A DNA stretch of 9,324 bases from Bacillota bacterium (GTDB lineage: Bacteria; Bacillota; Clostridia; Clostridiales; Clostridiaceae), in contig JAJYBA010000056.1 of assembly GCA_021779235.1 (NCBI GenBank), positions 1-9,324 of the forward strand, written 5' to 3'. Under the pieces are notes generated by a model, which saw nothing but the letters and a program-made list of their open reading frames with translations, made no database searches and had not been told where the DNA came from. Shown piece after piece: positions 5,859 through 9,324 of the stretch. Numbering within the stretch: position 1 is the first letter of the stretch; the number at the start of each line of letters is the position of its first letter. The position numbers were made by a program, and so were the translations under genes.

Positions 5859-5886
5859 TAGTAGGTATATAATTTTATACTTACTA
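5859..5886 (-). repeat. Inverted repeat in the selD-selA gap
   Basis: TAGTAGGTATA (5859-5869) and TATACTTACTA (5876-5886) pair over 11 positions with one mismatch and a 6-nt loop. There is no T-run on the minus strand. Part of it (ATACTTACTATA, 5877-5888) recurs in inverted orientation at 4355-4366 in the selA-selB gap. It may be an mRNA hairpin that affects processing or stability; the AT-rich base makes this a weak signal. Confidence 0.4.
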
Positions 5887-5916
5887 TAAGATAATCATAG
5901 GATACTATTAATTTAA

Positions 5917-6945
5917 TTACTCCACAATTATATACTTATCTTGCAAAGGAATTACTTCTCCTATAATTTGTGATTTTAATTCTAACTCATTTAACCTATT
6001 CATAAGTTTTTCCGCTTCTGACTTTGTGCAAGATACTAAAAGCCCACCTGAAGTTTGAGGATCAAATAATACATCTTCTAACCATTCTGGTATGCTCCTA
6101 AGCTCATATTTTCCTTCCAAGTATGCTTTATTATTATAGCTACCTGCAGGAACTAGTCCTATCTTCGCATATTCTTTAGCCTCTTTTATGTATGGTATCC
6201 TATCTTTAAATAATTTTAAGCTTATGTTTGATCCACTAGCCATTTCATAGCAGTGACCCATAATTCCGAAGCCTGTTATATCCGTACAAGCACTTATCTC
6301 ATGCTCCATAATGATTTCTCCAGCATATTTATTTAAAGTGCTCATAACCTTAACTGCAATATCATAAGCCTCTTTTGAAGCAATCTCAGCTTTTATTGCG
6401 GTATTAATTATGCCAGTACCCAAGGGTTTTGTTAAAATTAATACTTCTCCTACTTTACAGCCATAATTTTTAAGCACCTTATCTGGATGCACTATTCCCA
6501 TCACTGATAAGCCGTATTTAGGTTCATCATCCTCTACAGAATGCCCTCCTATTACAATTGCCCCGGCTTCTATTACTTTGTCTGCTCCACCTTTTAAAAT
6601 TTCTCCAAGTATATCTATATTTAAACAATTAGGAAAACATACTATATTTAAGGCTACTGTTGGTTTACCTCCCATAGCATACACGTCACTTAATGAATTT
6701 GCTGCTGCTATTTGCCCAAAGGTATAAGGGTCGTCTACCACAGGTGTAAAAAAGTCTAAGGTTTGAATAACTGCGATTTCATCGCTTAATTTGTATACTG
6801 CTGCATCATCAGAGGTTTCAATTCCAACAATTAAGTTTTCACTTTCCATTTTAGGTAATTTATCTAATATCTTCGAAAGGGTCTCCGGCCCTATTTTTGC
6901 TGCTCAGCCAGAGGTTTTTGAAAGCTCTGTAAGTCTTTTTCCCAT
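5917..6945 (-). CDS. selD: Selenide, water dikinase SelD, a selenoprotein with Sec14
   Basis: SelD makes selenophosphate from selenide and ATP, the selenium donor for SelA. The full product is 342 residues (E. coli about 347) with an in-frame UGA at 6906-6904 read as Sec14. The N-terminus is MGKRLTELSKTSGUAAKIGP, where U stands in the catalytic Cys position and Lys17 is the conserved partner. Further motifs are SDDAAVYKL (ATP/metal-binding Asp), GGHSVEDDEPKYGLSVMG and DPQTSGGLL. I place the start at the ATG at 6945 because AAGGAGG lies 7 nt upstream. The ATG at 6849 seen by ordinary gene finders has no ribosome binding site and removes the active site. selA and selB follow on the same strand. 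comEA ends 82 nt upstream, and a weak -10 (TATACT, 6972-6977) lies in that gap. Making this enzyme needs its own product, so selenium controls it directly. Confidence 0.95.
6878..6903 (-). promoter_or_regulatory. Candidate bacterial SECIS hairpin of selD
   Basis: Bacterial SECIS elements lie directly 3' of the Sec UGA inside the coding region. Here the RNA after UGA has 11 nt, then AGGG, a 7-nt loop CCGGAGA, then CCCU. That is a 4-bp stem whose loop begins 16 nt after the UGA. The position is right and the loop is purine-rich, but the stem is short and I cannot compute its stability. SelB must recognise something here if Sec is inserted. Confidence 0.4.
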
Positions 6946-7027
6946 CTTTCTTCCTCCTTGTCGTTCTCTAGAGTATAAAACAATTATTAATTACTACTAA
7001 ATCTTCAAAATAATTTTATACCATTAG

Positions 7028-7684
7028 TTACTTTATGTCTACCTTATCTATAAATTTGCTTAAGGTCTTTTCTCCAATCCCATCAACTTTTGTTAGTTCT
7101 TCTACAGACTTAAAGCCTCCATTTACTTCTCTATATTTAATTATAGCATCAGCTTTAGCATCCCCTATGCCTGTAAGGGTCTTTAACTCTTCCTTATCTG
7201 CTGAGTTTATGTTAATAATAGCATTCTTGCTCTGAGAGTTTGAAACTGTAGAATTATTAATATTACTCTGCAGATTTTGTACTTTATCTATCTCTCCCTT
7301 TTTATAAATCACAACACAATCTTCGTCATTAAGTTTTTGAGAAAGATTAGTGGCATCTAGGTCTGCATCAAGAGCACATCCACCTGCTAATTTAATAAGA
7401 TCAGTTACTCTACTTCCTTTTCTTATTTCATAAACCCCAGGCTCTTTTATGGCACCCTTTATATCCACTTTAATATTAATATCTTCTACACTATTGGTGG
7501 AAGTTGCAATAACTTTCTCTACATCTTTTTTTTCTGAAGTTTTTTCAGTTTCAACAAATATATCCTTATAATCTGTAACATTAATGTTTTCTTCTGGACT
7601 TGACATCGTATAACCAATAATTATAAATACAATGCTTATGCATAAAATAGCTATAGAACCAATTATTTTTTCTTTATTTTTCAT
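7028..7684 (-). CDS. comEA: Competence protein ComEA, membrane-anchored DNA receptor
   Basis: The 218-residue protein has a short cytoplasmic N-terminus and one membrane helix (about residues 7-26). A low-complexity linker follows, then an SLBB domain (about 71-127, VDIKGAIKEPGVYEI). A Ser/Asn-rich spacer leads to a C-terminal ComEA helix-hairpin-helix domain (155-218) with the two hairpins LTGIGDAKA and VDGIGEKTL. ComEA binds double-stranded DNA outside the membrane and passes it to the ComEC channel. Domain order and length match Firmicute ComEA. The start ATG at 7684 has AAGGAGG 4 nt upstream. comEC is not next to it in this window. It lies upstream of selD on the same strand with an 82-nt gap, and may be co-transcribed. 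There is no obvious functional link to selenium. Confidence 0.93.
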   Translation of the reverse strand: MKNKEKIIGSIAILCISIVFIIIGYTMSSPEENINVTDYKDIFVETEKTSEKKDVEKVIATSTNSVEDINIKVDIKGAIKEPGVYEIRKGSRVTDLIKLAGGCALDADLDATNLSQKLNDEDCVVIYKKGEIDKVQNLQSNINNSTVSNSQSKNAIININSADKEELKTLTGIGDAKADAIIKYREVNGGFKSVEELTKVDGIGEKTLSKFIDKVDIK

Positions 7685-7739
7685 AATTCCTCCTTATTAG
7701 CCTCTGTGGATTCAAAACAATTAACAACTATTTCGCTTA

Positions 7740-7768
7740 CATATATGGAATTATTGACAATTTTCCAA
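7740..7768 (-). promoter_or_regulatory. Candidate promoter of comEA
   Basis: On the minus strand, TTGGAA (7763-7768) and TATATG (7740-7745) are 17 bp apart, each matching the sigma-A consensus at four of six positions. It is placed 55 bp upstream of the start codon. Confidence 0.35.
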
Positions 7769-7795
7769 AAATACTGTCGCTAAAAAAGTATTTTT
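7767..7795. repeat. Inverted repeat between comEA and the carboxypeptidase gene
   Basis: AAAAATAC (7767-7774) and GTATTTTT (7788-7795) face each other around 13 nt, just upstream of a -10-like TATACT (7800-7805) for the rightward gene. It could be an operator, but the A/T-only arms make chance likely. Confidence 0.3.
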
Positions 7796-7833
7796 TTGAT
7801 ATACTATAAATATTAAAAAACTGGAGGTAACCT

Positions 7834-9117
7834 ATGAAGAAGTTAATTACAATAATACTTACATCACTTTTTTTACTTTTTAATATATCCCCATCAGTTA
7901 AAGCCCAGATAAAACCCCCAGTGGTGTCCGCTGATAGTGCGGTCTTAATGGATGCTACTACGGGTAAAATACTTTATGAGAAAAATAAGAATTCTGCTTA
8001 TCCTCCAGCTTCCACCACAAAGATAATGACTACACTTCTAGTCTTAGAAAACTCTAATTTAAACGATGTGGTAACAGTAAGTAAAAATGCAGAGATGGCT
8101 GATGGTTCAAAAATATACCTCTTTGATGGTGAAAAAGTTTCTGTAAAAGAATTGTTATATGGATTATTATTAGCTTCCGCTAATGACTGTGCTATAGCCT
8201 TAGCAGAACATGTAAGTGGCTCCACAGAAAAATTTGCAGATCTTATGAATGAAAGAGCAAAATCCTTAGGATGTAAAAATACTAATTTTGTCAATCCTAA
8301 TGGGCTATATAATGTTAATCATAAAACTTCAGCCTATGATTTAGCTTTAATGATGCAGGAACTTACTAAGCATTCTGAATATACGAAGATAGCAACAACC
8401 CCTTCATATACCATGGCAGCAACAAATAAATCTAAAGAAAAACGTCCACTTTGGAATGAAAATAGATTAATACATAATGGAGACAAATACTATTATCAGG
8501 GTTGTGAAGGTGGAAAGACAGGTTATACTATTCAGTCAAAGCATTCCTATGTTGCCGTAGCAAATAGAAATGGTCAAAAACTTATAGTAACTCTAGTACA
8601 TGACTCTGAAAAGACATTTTTCCCAGACAGTAGAAAATTATTTGATTATGGATTTGATAATTTTGAGCTTTCTAAATATCTTAATAAGGATGATGCAGTA
8701 TCAGATTTAACTTTAGAAGATGGCACTGTGCTTCCACTGGTTGCATCACAAGATTTTTATATTGTTAAAGCTAAAAATTCAACTTTAACCCCAACTATAA
8801 AAACTGAGAAAAAGGATTTAGATCTTTCCTCTATTAAAAAAGGTGATGTAATAACTAAAGCTATAATTACTTGTGGTGAAGACTCCTACAATTTAGATTT
8901 AGCTAGTGGAGTGGATTATACTAAAAAGAACTCTCCTCTGAGCAATGTGTTTTCTAAGGATGCTTCAAAGAACTCTAAAACCTCTTCACTCTTATTAAAC
9001 ATTATAAAATATCTTGTACTTACCTCAGCACTATTCTTAATCTATATAAGGGTAAAAAATATTAGAAAAAGAAAAAAATCGAAGAGATTCCTAGGTAATT
9101 TAAATAATAAAAAATAA
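7834..9117 (+). CDS. dacF: D-alanyl-D-alanine carboxypeptidase, DacF/PBP5-type (peptidase S11)
   Basis: This 427-residue penicillin-binding protein trims the terminal D-Ala from peptidoglycan stem peptides outside the membrane. An N-terminal signal peptide (1-24, ending SVKA) leads into the S11 catalytic domain. Its three motifs are S60-T-T-K63, S115-A-N117 and K228-T-G230. A PBP5-type beta domain follows (about 275-360). A C-terminal membrane helix (about 386-405) is followed by a very basic tail (RVKNIRKRKKSKR), so the enzyme is anchored rather than released. The ATG has TGGAGG 6 nt upstream. The gene is divergent from comEA and ends at a strong terminator, so it is probably a single-gene unit. 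DacF in Bacillus acts in spore cortex formation. Among several paralogues the exact role is not certain, so the symbol is tentative. Confidence 0.9.
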   Translation: MKKLITIILTSLFLLFNISPSVKAQIKPPVVSADSAVLMDATTGKILYEKNKNSAYPPASTTKIMTTLLVLENSNLNDVVTVSKNAEMADGSKIYLFDGEKVSVKELLYGLLLASANDCAIALAEHVSGSTEKFADLMNERAKSLGCKNTNFVNPNGLYNVNHKTSAYDLALMMQELTKHSEYTKIATTPSYTMAATNKSKEKRPLWNENRLIHNGDKYYYQGCEGGKTGYTIQSKHSYVAVANRNGQKLIVTLVHDSEKTFFPDSRKLFDYGFDNFELSKYLNKDDAVSDLTLEDGTVLPLVASQDFYIVKAKNSTLTPTIKTEKKDLDLSSIKKGDVITKAIITCGEDSYNLDLASGVDYTKKNSPLSNVFSKDASKNSKTSSLLLNIIKYLVLTSALFLIYIRVKNIRKRKKSKRFLGNLNNKK

Positions 9118-9124
9118 TATCTAG

Positions 9125-9172
9125 AAAGCACCAGGTCAAACTAAATTAATAGTGTAAACCTGGTGCTTTTTT
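9125..9172 (+). terminator. Intrinsic terminator between convergent genes
   Basis: The arms AAAGCACCAGGT and ACCTGGTGCTTT form a 12-bp stem with a 21-nt loop, followed by a T-run that begins within the stem (TTTTTT at 9167-9172). It ends the carboxypeptidase transcript. On the other strand the tail is only TTTCTAG, so termination of the convergent gene here would be weaker. The T-run overlaps the stop codon of the leftward gene. Confidence 0.9.
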
Positions 9173-9324
9173 ATGTATCACTTTCAGTTTTAAGTTTACT
9201 TACTAAATCCTCCATATCCTGAGGAAGCTTTGACTCAAGTATAAGTTCATCACCAGTTCTTGGATGTGGAATAATTAGTTTATAAGCGTGCAGCGCCTGC
9301 CTATCAATATAATGGCTTTCAGAA
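9171..9324 (-). CDS. RluA/RluD-family pseudouridine synthase, C-terminal 50 residues (partial)
   Basis: The gene enters from the right edge and stops with TAA at 9173-9171. The visible residues SESHYIDRQALHAYKLIIPH, then PRTGDELILE and KLPQDMEDLV, match the conserved end of RluA/RluD-type rRNA or tRNA pseudouridine synthases (RQALHAxxLxxxHPxTGE, then a LPxDM motif). These enzymes isomerise uridine in structured RNA. The catalytic Asp motif and the S4 domain, if present, lie outside the window, so the subfamily cannot be assigned. The gene is convergent with the carboxypeptidase gene and shares the terminator region. Confidence 0.85.
   Translation of the reverse strand, partial: SESHYIDRQALHAYKLIIPHPRTGDELILESKLPQDMEDLVSKLKTESDT

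Noticed and set aside
6791..7000. Plus-strand open frame over the selD start
   Set aside because: It is a shadow of the selD N-terminal coding region and leader.
7035..7235. Plus-strand open frame inside comEA
   Set aside because: It is antisense to the helix-hairpin-helix coding region, where the minus-strand protein is clearly conserved.
7754..7805. TTGACA at 7754-7759 as the -35 box of the carboxypeptidase gene
   Set aside because: The sequence 17 bp downstream (TCGCTA) is not a -10 box, and the TATACT at 7800 is too far away. A sporulation sigma-factor site was also looked for and the spacing did not fit.
7998..8294. Minus-strand open frame inside the carboxypeptidase gene
   Set aside because: It is a shadow across the SxxK and SxN catalytic motifs of the real gene.

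Overview
The window reads as a chromosomal segment of a low-GC Firmicute, most likely Clostridium sensu stricto. The DNA is AT-rich, Shine-Dalgarno sites are strong (AAGGAGG type), intrinsic terminators are typical, and the gene families (ComEA, sporulation-type DacF, a complete selenocysteine pathway, L-box leaders) fit clostridia. The genus is an inference from gene content, not from a search.

Left part (1-1100, all transcribed leftward). A near-consensus promoter (1060-1088) starts a long leader that holds two complete lysine (L-box) riboswitches in tandem. Each has a 172-nt aptamer and its own intrinsic terminator (aptamers 848-1019 and 586-757; terminators 776-817 and 521-561). Downstream are an unrecognised 84-residue gene (104-358) and, at the extreme left edge, a strong ribosome binding site whose gene lies outside the window.

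Middle-left (1098-2030). A 2H-phosphoesterase (LigT/YjcG-like) gene runs leftward. It is divergent from a small rightward gene for a 63-residue protein with a Cys-rich tail.

Centre (2081-6945, leftward). This is the whole selenocysteine toolkit in the order selD, selA, selB, selC (tRNA-Sec). SelD makes selenophosphate, SelA converts Ser-tRNA-Sec to Sec-tRNA-Sec, and SelB delivers it to UGA codons. The selD gene itself has an in-frame UGA at codon 14, in the place of the catalytic Cys. An ordinary gene call therefore loses the first 32 residues: the true start is at 6945, not 6849. selC has its own promoter and a strong terminator. The selA-selB gap is long and rich in inverted repeats.

Right part (7028-9324). 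comEA (DNA-uptake receptor) lies upstream of selD on the same strand. It is divergent from a dacF-type D-Ala-D-Ala carboxypeptidase gene, which ends at a terminator. The last 154 bases hold the C-terminal end of an RluA/RluD-family pseudouridine synthase gene on the minus strand.

No mobile element, CRISPR array or rRNA was seen. The points most worth following up are the tandem lysine riboswitches and the unknown gene they control, the Sec-containing SelD, and the hairpins in front of selB.
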